Positions 33,737 through 41,255 of a DNA stretch of 54,808 bases are shown one piece after another. This stretch comes from Frigoribacterium sp. (GTDB taxonomy: Bacteria; Actinomycetota; Actinomycetes; Actinomycetales; Microbacteriaceae). The number at the start of each line of letters is the position of its first letter. Position 1 is the first letter of the stretch. The stretch spans positions 1 to 54,808 of the forward strand of contig JANYEI010000117.1 of NCBI GenBank assembly GCA_025363205.1, written 5' to 3'. The position numbers were made by a program, and so were the translations under genes. Under the pieces are notes generated by a model. The model was given only the letters and a program-made list of their open reading frames with translations. It was not told the DNA's origin and made no database searches.

Positions 33737-34480
33737 GTGATCACAGAAGTTGCGGGTTCCGGCGGCTTCGGAGCCGTCGAAGATCTTTCGATCTCGGTCG
33801 AATTGCTCAATGGTGCCGTGAACGGGCAGTTGCCCAGCCGGCTCTATCGCAGTTATCGGCCAGCCCGTACGGTTGCGTTCACGATGCGCGAGCGCCACTT
33901 ACCCGGCTTTGCCGCGGCCTGGGATGCGGCCTCAGCGAGCGGGTTCACCCCGGTATTGCGCCGCACCGGCGGCCGTGTGGCAGCGTACGATCACTCGTGT
34001 CTCGTCATCGATGTTATCGAGCCGGCAAATAGTCAGCAGGCCCACCGGGACTCATTTGGTCGCGTTGCCCTGGCGATCGCCGGGGCTCTTCGTGGTTTGG
34101 ATGTTGACGCGCGGGTCGGACCGGTGCCGGGTGAATACTGCCCGGGCGAATTCAGCGTCGGTGCGCGCGGACTGGTCAAGCTCGTCGGGATAGCACAACG
34201 GGTGTCTCGCGATTTTCGACTCATCAGCAGCGTCGTCGCGGTCGATCCTGCCCCTCACCTCGCGGAGGTCCTCGCGCTGGTTAACGCGGAACTTGCGTTC
34301 GAGTGGAATCCCGAGACCTGCGGCTCCATCGTGGCCGAAAATGCGACCCTGCAGTTCGACACGGTCGAGTCGGCTTTGCGGGTGGCCATCGCACCCGGCA
34401 TATCGTCGTCTCACCTTGACTGGGGCGTCACGAGACGTTTACACTCGGATCTACTGAATGGCAATTCGCATAACGAATAG
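33737..34480 (+). CDS. lipoate-protein ligase-like (LplA/LipB fold)
   Basis: A 247-residue protein of the biotin/lipoate ligase (BPL_LplA_LipB) family. Indicators are the RRTGGRVAAYDHSCLVIDVI segment (residues ~74-93; family R-R-x-G-G-G/R-A-V-x-H) and KLVGIAQR near 155 (family K-I-x-G-x-A-Q). These enzymes attach lipoate or octanoate to the lysine of lipoyl domains. Position next to the SorC regulator and in the same locus as a free lipoyl protein suggests a dedicated modifier. The GTG at 33737 is the likely start. Sequence is diverged, so an inactive or regulatory relative cannot be excluded. Confidence 0.75.
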   Translation: MITEVAGSGGFGAVEDLSISVELLNGAVNGQLPSRLYRSYRPARTVAFTMRERHLPGFAAAWDAASASGFTPVLRRTGGRVAAYDHSCLVIDVIEPANSQQAHRDSFGRVALAIAGALRGLDVDARVGPVPGEYCPGEFSVGARGLVKLVGIAQRVSRDFRLISSVVAVDPAPHLAEVLALVNAELAFEWNPETCGSIVAENATLQFDTVESALRVAIAPGISSSHLDWGVTRRLHSDLLNGNSHNE

Positions 34481-34486
34481 TTATGC
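34468..34486. promoter_or_regulatory. palindrome GCATAAC-N5-GTTATGC
   Basis: A perfect 7-5-7 inverted repeat spans the stop of the lipoate-ligase-like gene and the spacer before the AraM-like gene. The half-sites (GCATAA) match the other proposed SorC sites, which suggests an internal regulated promoter here. Confidence 0.55.
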
Positions 34487-34510
34487 AGATCGGTTTCGAG
34501 GGAGAAATCA

Positions 34511-34564
34511 GTGGCTGCACTACCAATCACCACGCGTTTGAGCAATGCGGGGCTGCAACGGTGA
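34511..34564 (+). CDS. possible 17-codon leader peptide
   Basis: GTG at 34511 preceded by GGGAGAA opens a 17-codon frame (MAALPITTRLSNAGLQR) whose TGA overlaps the GTG start of the AraM-like gene (GTGA at 34561). It may couple translation of that gene, or the overlap may mark a sequencing or evolutionary frameshift at its N-terminus. No homologue is recognised. Confidence 0.4.
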   Translation: MAALPITTRLSNAGLQR

Positions 34565-36009
34565 CGATCTTCTCCCATCTTGCTGACCCAACCGACCTCG
34601 ATGCGCTGCGCGATGCCATAGCTAACGCACCCGATGCGGGTGAGCTCACGTCGCTCGACCTTGCCGTTTTGACAATCTCTGCCTCTGCGACCGACAGCTT
34701 GGTCGAGGTGATCACGGCATTGCTTCCCGAGTCTGCGACGGCGCGCGCTCACGTTTTTGTACTCGTTGATTCAACCCGGATCGAACGCGCTGGCCGCGAT
34801 CTCAAAGCGGATGTCGCCACAATGCTTGAGCACGCCTTTTCAGTGACCACCGTCGTCCTCGGAGACAACCACCACCTTCAGGCCGACGACACCGCCATCG
34901 ATACCGCGACAGAGTCGCTCGCTGGCGCCGACTGCGTCGTAACAATTGGCGGCGGCACCATCACCGACATCGGCAAGGTGGCGAGCCATCGTCTCGGAAA
35001 CATCCCGCTCGTGGTCGTGCAGACCGCAGCCTCGGTGGATGGTTTCACCGACAACGTGTCGGTGCTGCTCAGAAACGGCGTGAAGCGAACCGAGCCGTCG
35101 CGCTGGCCCGACGCCGTGCTCGCCGATACTGTCACCATCGCCGAAGCGCCGATCGCGATGAATAAAGCCGGCTTCGGCGAAGTTCTCTCCCTCTATACCG
35201 CTCCCGCCGACTGGGAACTTGCCTACTTGCTCGGCCATGACGCTTCATTTAACCGCACACCGCGTGATTTCCTGCTCGAATTTGCGGGAGATCCCTCGGA
35301 GTGGGCCGCGGGTATCCAGAGCCAGGACCCCCAGTCGGTTGGCCACCTCACCCGCGTTTTGGCGATCCGCGGTATCGGTACCGGTATCGCGGGTAGCACG
35401 GCGTGCCTCTCCGGTGTCGAACACCTCATCAGCCACATGCTCGATATGTACGCCACCTCCCACGACGAGGAGATGGGCTTTCACGGCGCCCAGGTCGGGG
35501 TCGCATCGATCGTTGCGAGCACGATCTGGCGGTACTTCACCGAACGACTCGCCGATGGACTCGGAGAGGTCAGCTTTCCCGACGCCGCTTCGCTCGAAGA
35601 GCAGGTTGCGAGCGCTTTTGCCTGGTGCGACCCCTCGGGCGAGAAGGGTGCGGAATGCTGGAACGATTTCAGCGCAAAGCTCGCCGTCTGGAACAGCAAC
35701 AGCTCGCGTATTCTCGAGGTCCTCGGGCAGTGGAACGCCACTCACGGAGACATCGCGCGTGCTATCCCGAGCCCGGAATCCCTCGCCACTAACCTTCGGG
35801 CAGCCGGCGCTCCGGCGGACCCTTCTGCGCTCGGCGAGTGGGTGCGAGAAGACGTGTGGCATTGGGCAATCAAGAACACCAATTTCATGCGCAATCGCCT
35901 GACCATCGTCGACGTGCTGTTTTTCCTCGGCTGGTGGACCGATACCGATGTCGCCGGGATTATCGCCCGCGCTCGAGCGTCGAGCGCGGGTCTACTCGAT
36001 GCCCGCTGA
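34561..36009 (+). CDS. AraM-like glycerol-1-phosphate dehydrogenase family
   Basis: A ~482-residue member of the iron-containing-alcohol-dehydrogenase-like G1P dehydrogenase (AraM/EgsA) family. The NAD motif is VVTIGGGTITDIGKVA, the substrate loop is VVQTAASVDGFTDNVSVL, and the metal ligands sit in SGVEHLISHMLDMY and MGFHGAQVGVAS. Bacillus AraM reduces DHAP to sn-glycerol 1-phosphate; here oxidation of a related polyol phosphate is possible. The start is uncertain: GTG 34561 is preferred, while an in-frame ATG at 34483 lacks a ribosome site and lies in a palindrome. Its stop overlaps the next kinase gene. Kinase-AraM-HAD genes also occur together in the B. subtilis ara operon. Confidence 0.87.
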   Translation: MTIFSHLADPTDLDALRDAIANAPDAGELTSLDLAVLTISASATDSLVEVITALLPESATARAHVFVLVDSTRIERAGRDLKADVATMLEHAFSVTTVVLGDNHHLQADDTAIDTATESLAGADCVVTIGGGTITDIGKVASHRLGNIPLVVVQTAASVDGFTDNVSVLLRNGVKRTEPSRWPDAVLADTVTIAEAPIAMNKAGFGEVLSLYTAPADWELAYLLGHDASFNRTPRDFLLEFAGDPSEWAAGIQSQDPQSVGHLTRVLAIRGIGTGIAGSTACLSGVEHLISHMLDMYATSHDEEMGFHGAQVGVASIVASTIWRYFTERLADGLGEVSFPDAASLEEQVASAFAWCDPSGEKGAECWNDFSAKLAVWNSNSSRILEVLGQWNATHGDIARAIPSPESLATNLRAAGAPADPSALGEWVREDVWHWAIKNTNFMRNRLTIVDVLFFLGWWTDTDVAGIIARARASSAGLLDAR

Positions 36010-37516
36010 CCTCTTCATAGCCATCGACTGCTCCACGACCGGTGTCAAGTGCATCGTGTGGGATGCGTCGGGCTCGGCAGTCTCGACCGCGCGCGCGTCG
36101 CTCGGTCTGACCGTGCCAATGCCCGGTGCGGGCGAGCAGGACCCCGCCGAGTGGTGGAGCGCTACCTGTGAAGCGGTTGAACGAGCGACTCACGGTATTG
36201 ACCCGGCGCGCTTCGGGTCCCTCTGTGTTGCAAACCAGCGAGAGACGTTTGCCTGTCTCGATGCCGATGGTGTCGCGGTGCGTCCGGCAATGTTGTGGCT
36301 CGACAGCCGCGCCGGTGCCGAGGTGGAAGAGTTTGGTTCGCTCGCAATTCACGAGACAACCGGCAAACCGCCGAACACGACCCCGGCGTTCTACAAACTG
36401 CTCTGGTTGCAAAAACATGAAGCGGAAAACATGGCAAAGACCCGGCACATCGTGGATGTACACGGCTACGTCACGCAGCGCATGACTGGTCTGTGGTCTA
36501 CGTCGCTTGCCAGCGCAGACCCGCTCGGCCTCGTCGACCTTGCCTCTGGCACCTATGACGCCGGTCTGCTGAGCATTGCGGGAATCACCGTCGATCAGCT
36601 GAGCGAACTGGTGAGTCCTGGGGACGCACTTGGTGCTCTTACCGCCGATGCAGCGACGCAACTCGGGCTTACCGCCGGGCTCGCCGTTATCGCCGGCGCC
36701 GGCGACGGTCAGGCCGCGGCTCTCGGCGCCGATATTTCGCGACCGGGAGTGGCCTATATCAATATTGGCACGGGGCTGGTTTCGGGCTGTTACTCCGAGT
36801 CCTACCGGGCCGACCGGGCCTACCGTGTACTGACCGGACCAATCCCGGGCACATTCTCCTACGAACTTTTCGTCTCGGGGGGCACGTACCTGGTGAATTG
36901 GTTCAGCGAAACGTTTGTCGATAAGAGTGTGCGCGACACTCTTCAGGACGGCGAACTCGAGCTGATGCTCGGGAACGAGGCCGCGCTCGTTGCTCCCGGA
37001 AGCGATGGGCTGCTGGTGTTGCCGTACTGGAATGGTGCGCTGACCCCGTACTGGGACCACCTTGCGCGCGGAATGATCTTCGGAATCACCGGCATTCACA
37101 CCCGCGGGCACATCTATCGCGCGCTGCTCGAAGGGTTGTGCTTCGAATTGCGTGTCTGCCTCGGACTGGCCGAGGAGGTCACTGGGCAGCGAATCGACAC
37201 CTTCGTTGCAATGGGTGGCGGGTCCAAGAGCGCGCTGTGGTGCCAGATGATGGCCGACATTCTTGGCCGACCGATCACGGTCTCGGCGGAGTCCGAAACC
37301 ACCTGCCTCGGGGCGGGCATGCTCGCCGCCGCCGGTGTGGGCCATTTCTCCTCCATTCGTGACGCATCTGAGAGCATGAGTTCGCTCGGATTCACCTATT
37401 CCCCGGATGCGACGCTGACGCCCGTGTATGACGAACGTTTTGAGCAATACCGCCAGCTATATCCACTGACAAGGTCATTGTTGCCTGCCATCCAGTCAGA
37501 GGCGGTGCACGCGTGA
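35999..37516 (+). CDS. FGGY kinase 2 (xylulokinase-like)
   Basis: A 505-residue FGGY kinase different from kinase 1. Its N-terminus FIAIDCSTTGVKCIVWDASG carries phosphate 1. CVANQRETFACLD, AMLWLDSRAGAE, GAGDGQAAALGAD, NIGTGLVSG (phosphate 2) and FVAMGGGSKSALWCQMMADI follow, nearest to xylulokinase-type enzymes. It phosphorylates a sugar or polyol in the cytoplasm. ATG 35999 lies inside the end of the AraM-like gene, and its stop overlaps the HAD gene start (GTGA), so three genes are tightly coupled. The pairing with an AraM-type dehydrogenase mirrors the GlpD-like/kinase 1 pair. Confidence 0.9.
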   Translation: MPADLFIAIDCSTTGVKCIVWDASGSAVSTARASLGLTVPMPGAGEQDPAEWWSATCEAVERATHGIDPARFGSLCVANQRETFACLDADGVAVRPAMLWLDSRAGAEVEEFGSLAIHETTGKPPNTTPAFYKLLWLQKHEAENMAKTRHIVDVHGYVTQRMTGLWSTSLASADPLGLVDLASGTYDAGLLSIAGITVDQLSELVSPGDALGALTADAATQLGLTAGLAVIAGAGDGQAAALGADISRPGVAYINIGTGLVSGCYSESYRADRAYRVLTGPIPGTFSYELFVSGGTYLVNWFSETFVDKSVRDTLQDGELELMLGNEAALVAPGSDGLLVLPYWNGALTPYWDHLARGMIFGITGIHTRGHIYRALLEGLCFELRVCLGLAEEVTGQRIDTFVAMGGGSKSALWCQMMADILGRPITVSAESETTCLGAGMLAAAGVGHFSSIRDASESMSSLGFTYSPDATLTPVYDERFEQYRQLYPLTRSLLPAIQSEAVHA

Positions 37517-38370
37517 GCACTCTGGTGAGTTCGCTGGCTCCCGGGCAGTTCATCCTGCCTGATCGTGATTTCGGCGCATACCTATTTGACCTCGACGGCA
37601 CGATCTATCTCGGCGACCAGCTGTTGCCCGGTGCTGAACGTCTCCTCTCACATCTGCATGAGCGAGGAACCCGAACGATCTTCCTCTCGAACAACCCCAC
37701 CCGGGATCCCGAGATGTATGTTGACAAGCTTCGAAAGCTTGGGGTGGCTGCCGAAGTCGGCGATGTCATCAACACCGTCGTGAGCATCGTGGCCTGGTTG
37801 AAGCGGGTTCACCCCGGCGCCACGGTGTTCCCCATCGCCGAGCAGCCGCTGATCAGGGCATTGACCCAGGCTGGCATTCGGATTTCGGAAGACCCGAGCG
37901 AGATCGACATCGTCATTGCGAGCTACGACCGCACCTTTGACTATCGCAAGTTGCAGATCGCTTTCGATGCCCTCTGGCAGTACGGCGAAGCAATTCTGGT
38001 CACCACCAACCCCGACCGATACTGCCCCTTTCCCGGCGGGCGCGGCGAGCCAGATGCGGCGGCAATCGTTGCCGCGATCGAGGCATCGACGGGGGTCACA
38101 TGCCAGGCGAATGCGGGCAAGCCGGACCAGATCATGATCGACGCCGCCCTTGGTGTTCTCGACGTCGACGTGAGCGACTGCGTGATGGTCGGCGATCGCC
38201 TGTATACCGATATCCGGATGGCGACAAATGCGGGCATGGCATCTGCGTTGGTGCTGACGGGGGAGACCACCCTCGAGACGCTGAGTGAATGCCCGGTTGA
38301 ACAAAAACCGCGGTACGTCCTCGACCGGATCGATCATCTTGTGCCTGCGCTCCAGCCGCTGACGCACTAA
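37513..38370 (+). CDS. HAD phosphatase (NagD/AraL type)
   Basis: A 285-residue HAD-superfamily class IIA phosphatase. Motif I is LFDLDGTIYLG (nucleophile Asp at ~28, acid/base Asp two residues later), motif II is FLSNN, and motif III/IV is NAGKPDQIM with VGDRLYTDIRMA. NagD/AraL enzymes dephosphorylate small sugar phosphates and may remove toxic intermediates. The GTG start overlaps the kinase 2 stop. AraL stands beside AraM in the Bacillus ara operon, so the association here may reflect an old functional link. Confidence 0.92.
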   Translation: MSTLVSSLAPGQFILPDRDFGAYLFDLDGTIYLGDQLLPGAERLLSHLHERGTRTIFLSNNPTRDPEMYVDKLRKLGVAAEVGDVINTVVSIVAWLKRVHPGATVFPIAEQPLIRALTQAGIRISEDPSEIDIVIASYDRTFDYRKLQIAFDALWQYGEAILVTTNPDRYCPFPGGRGEPDAAAIVAAIEASTGVTCQANAGKPDQIMIDAALGVLDVDVSDCVMVGDRLYTDIRMATNAGMASALVLTGETTLETLSECPVEQKPRYVLDRIDHLVPALQPLTH

Positions 38371-38486
38371 AAACCGGGTTCGGCCCTCCGAGACCACGCG
38401 GCAGTTCACTCGGCCAGCCTGTTGCGACTCACGAGCACCTGAACAACCTGAGTGTGCCATTTCGCGCGCCAAAGGTCCTCGCCACA

Positions 38487-38515
38487 TTGACACGGAAGAA
38501 GCCGGTCAGCATAAT
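38487..38515 (+). promoter_or_regulatory. sigma-70-type promoter before epoxide-hydrolase-like gene
   Basis: TTGACA (38487-38492), exactly 17 bp, then CATAAT (38510-38515): near-consensus spacing. It would drive the epoxide-hydrolase-like gene and perhaps ABC operon 2. Confidence 0.75.
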
Positions 38516-38564
38516 TGCATAGATAATCAAAGAATGAATAAAACCATCGTCGTTTGATTCATTC
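38516..38564. promoter_or_regulatory. half-site and GAATGAAT inverted repeat
   Basis: TTGCATAGATAATCA begins right after the -10 box and shares the TGCATA half with the site at 21351. It is followed by GAATGAAT (38532-38539) and its inverted copy ATTCATTC (38557-38564). Both lie in the leader and are candidates for regulator binding. Confidence 0.5.
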
Positions 38565-38618
38565 TGCTCAACCAAATTTTTCACTGAACAATTAATTAGG
38601 GAACGAGGAAGTTCCAAT

Positions 38619-39860
38619 ATGACTGGTCCGTACAATGTGGAGCCATTCGAAATTCATTTTTCGGATGAAGCGCTCGAGGACATGATGGAACGCCTGCGTC
38701 GCACTCGGTTTCCGAGCGACTTCAGCAACGATGACTGGCGTTACGGGTACAACACCGACTATCACCGCAAGCTCGTCGACTACTGGGTAAACGAGTATGA
38801 CTGGCGCGATGTCGAACGGCGCATGAATGAATTGCCCAATTACAAAGTCGACCTCATGGGCGTTCCGCTTCACTTCGTACACGTCAAAGGCAAGGGCAAA
38901 AACCCCATGCCTCTCCTTCTTCATCACGGGTGGCCGTGGACGTTCTGGGACGTTCGCAAGGTTATCGAGCCGTTAACCGACCCCGAAAAGTTTGGGGGTA
39001 ACGCGGAAGACTCTTTCGACGTTGTGCTCATCTCGTTGCCCGGGTATGGCTTTTCGTCTCCCCTCACGGACACCGGTTGGAACTGGTGGCACACCGCAGA
39101 CCTGGAAAATACCCTGATGCGTGATGTCCTGGGTTATGACAAGTACGCGACTGCTGGTGGCGACTGGGGTGCTCTCATTGCACAGCAGCACGGTCACAAA
39201 TACGAAAAAGACGTCATCGGCGTCTACACCCATTTTCCCGCTCAGATGAGCCATTATTTGAACGCTCACCCGGACCAGCCCGAGGGCATCGAATTTGATC
39301 CCGTGATGGGGGTGCCGGCGGCAAGCGAATATGGCGATGGCGAGGATGGCTGGTTTGAGCGAGGCAAACTCTTCGTTCAGAACGAAAGTGGATACGGCGA
39401 AATCCAGCTCACGAAACCTCAAACCCTTGCTGCATTGGTCGCGGATTCCCCGGCAGGCCAGCTCGCGTGGATCACGGAGAAACGATACTTCTGGGGCCTG
39501 GCAGAGCGTGGATCCGGTACTGAGGCTTTCGAAAAAGTGTGGCCGAAGGAAGATCTCGTAACGACAGCGTTGATCTACTTCCTCACGGAGACCGGCGGCA
39601 CCTCGTCGCGGTACTACTGGGAATGCCGAGGAAATCCATGGGTTCCCAGCCACGACCGCTTCCCCGTGGTTGGCGCACCCACTGCGGTCAGCATCTACCC
39701 CGGTGAGATTTACAAGCCACCCGTGACCTGGACTGAAAAGTACTTCAACCTGCAGCAGTATCGCGTGCATCAAGAGGGCGGACACTTTGCCCCGCTTGAG
39801 GTGCCAGACATCTATGTGGATGACGTCAGGACCTTCTTCCGTGGGCTCCGGTCGGAGTAA
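38619..39860 (+). CDS. epoxide hydrolase-like alpha/beta hydrolase
   Basis: A 413-residue alpha/beta hydrolase with the epoxide hydrolase N-terminal domain (EHN, ~1-115; RRTRFPSDF, DYWVNEYDWR). Then come the oxyanion motif LLHHGWPWTFWD, the nucleophile Asp182 in GGDWGALIAQQ, and the catalytic His in HQEGGHFAPLE (~389). The family opens epoxides to diols, but relatives act on esters and other groups. It has no signal peptide. A strong promoter and palindromes precede it, and ABC operon 2 follows in the same direction. How an epoxide or similar group enters the surrounding polyol chemistry is not evident. Confidence 0.9.
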   Translation: MTGPYNVEPFEIHFSDEALEDMMERLRRTRFPSDFSNDDWRYGYNTDYHRKLVDYWVNEYDWRDVERRMNELPNYKVDLMGVPLHFVHVKGKGKNPMPLLLHHGWPWTFWDVRKVIEPLTDPEKFGGNAEDSFDVVLISLPGYGFSSPLTDTGWNWWHTADLENTLMRDVLGYDKYATAGGDWGALIAQQHGHKYEKDVIGVYTHFPAQMSHYLNAHPDQPEGIEFDPVMGVPAASEYGDGEDGWFERGKLFVQNESGYGEIQLTKPQTLAALVADSPAGQLAWITEKRYFWGLAERGSGTEAFEKVWPKEDLVTTALIYFLTETGGTSSRYYWECRGNPWVPSHDRFPVVGAPTAVSIYPGEIYKPPVTWTEKYFNLQQYRVHQEGGHFAPLEVPDIYVDDVRTFFRGLRSE

Positions 39861-39960
39861 CAGATCACGAAACGGTCACACCTGCATATATTTTTTGTAT
39901 GTGCTTGAATATTCCGCCGCGGAGTAGTAAACATATTGAATGAATGCTGAGGCATAGCAT

Positions 39961-39972
39961 GAATAAATATTC
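39961..39972. promoter_or_regulatory. palindrome GAATAAATATTC before binding protein 2
   Basis: A perfect GAATA-AA-TATTC palindrome 47 bp before the start of binding protein 2, the same form as 25325-25336. A weak promoter TTGAAT-N17-TAAACA (39905-39933) lies upstream, and its -35 overlaps a GAATATTC. Confidence 0.6.
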
Positions 39973-40019
39973 CAAACAACAACAGCGTGGCTCTGCCACC
40001 GAAACAACTGGAGTCAACG

Positions 40020-41165
40020 ATGTCTCTCCCTACAAAGCTCCATAGTCTGAAAGTCGCGGTGGCCTTGGCTGCCGCAGCGTCGCTGCTACTTGCAGGGTGT
40101 TCCTCAACTGCGGGCGTTCAAGCCGCAGCAAAACCACTCAGCGCAAAAGACCTCGTCTTTGTCTGTTCTGTGATCAACACAACCAACCCGTACTTCGCCG
40201 CGAACATCCAGGGCTGCCAGGTGCTCGGCAAGAAGCTGGGTATCCCAGTTGAGATCGTTGACTCGCAGGGTTCCTCGCAGGTCGAGATCTCCAAGATCCA
40301 GGCGATCCTGGCCAAGGGCAAGAAGGCCGTCGTCTTCGTCAACACCGTGGCAAGCTCGGACGCTCCCACCATCGTGAACGCGGTCAAGGCTGCGGGCGGA
40401 TTCGTCACCATTTGGTGGAACAAGCCCGACAACCTCAAGCCTCAGGACGTTGGCAACAACTTCGTCGCTTTCCAGAAGCACTCCGGTATTGACTCCGGCA
40501 AATGCACGACCAAAGCGCTGAGCACGGCAATCGGCGAAAAGGGCGGCATCATTGCTCTTCCCGGCGTGCAGGACTCGACCACCAGCCAGACGCGTGTTGC
40601 CGGCTTGAAAGAGGAACTCACCAGCTTCCCGAACGTGAAGCTTCTCGACGTGCGCCCATCCAACTGGGACCCGCAGGTTGCGTACAAGAACTCGAAAGAT
40701 CTGATCGCCAAGTACGGCGACCAGATCAAGGGCGTTTGGACCGCGGATGACGGCATGCAAATTGGTGCAATGCAGGCGTTCAAAGAGGCCGGAATGCTCG
40801 ACAAGGTCAAGTTCGTTTCTGACGGTCTGTACCCGCCAACCATTGCGGCCATGAAGGCCAATGAAGGCAACGGCGCGATTGTCGGCGAGACGTTCCACCG
40901 CGGCTACATGGCGTCTGCCATCGGCCTCTACACTGCGTACCTTGCAGCAACCGGTGCTATCGACCCGAGCAAGCTTCCGGCAGAGAAGCGCGACAGCATG
41001 TTCAAAATCAGCTGTGTGACGCCATCGAACCTCGATGAGTTTCTGAAGTGGGACAATAACGTCGAGGGCTGGGTTGACCAGCTCATCAAGACAGGCCCGT
41101 GGAAGACGGAGCCGGTCCCACTCGTTGCCGGTGGACCTGAGATCATCAAGCCGGAATTCAAGTAA
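40020..41165 (+). CDS. sugar ABC transporter binding lipoprotein 2
   Basis: A 381-residue binding lipoprotein of the RbsB/peripla_BP_4 type. The signal peptide ends at LLLAGCSS (Cys ~27). The mature part opens LVFVCSVINTTNPYFAANIQG, with GVWTADDGMQIGAMQAF and VKFVSDGLYPPTIAAM in the hinge and ligand regions. It is only distantly similar to binding protein 1, suggesting a different ligand. ATG 40020 follows TGGAG; a GTG 11 codons upstream has no good ribosome site. Three transporter genes follow, and an 11-bp hairpin separates it from them. Confidence 0.92.
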   Translation: MSLPTKLHSLKVAVALAAAASLLLAGCSSTAGVQAAAKPLSAKDLVFVCSVINTTNPYFAANIQGCQVLGKKLGIPVEIVDSQGSSQVEISKIQAILAKGKKAVVFVNTVASSDAPTIVNAVKAAGGFVTIWWNKPDNLKPQDVGNNFVAFQKHSGIDSGKCTTKALSTAIGEKGGIIALPGVQDSTTSQTRVAGLKEELTSFPNVKLLDVRPSNWDPQVAYKNSKDLIAKYGDQIKGVWTADDGMQIGAMQAFKEAGMLDKVKFVSDGLYPPTIAAMKANEGNGAIVGETFHRGYMASAIGLYTAYLAATGAIDPSKLPAEKRDSMFKISCVTPSNLDEFLKWDNNVEGWVDQLIKTGPWKTEPVPLVAGGPEIIKPEFK

Positions 41166-41180
41166 CTCGAAACATCCATC

Positions 41181-41208
41181 TGGCCGCAGCGCTCACCCGC
41201 TGCGGCCA
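41181..41208 (+). terminator. intercistronic hairpin after binding protein 2
   Basis: TGGCCGCAGCG and CGCTGCGGCCA form a perfect 11-bp stem with a 6-nt loop 15 nt after the stop, without a T-run. It has the same position and stem length as the hairpin behind binding protein 1. Confidence 0.7.
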
Positions 41209-41255
41209 GACCCAGCAGGTTGAGAACACAGCTGAATTTTTAGAAGGCGCAGCAC

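Noticed and set aside
35960-37447. 495-residue frame antisense to FGGY kinase 2
   Set aside because: Kinase motifs on the plus strand are unambiguous; the antisense product has no domain.
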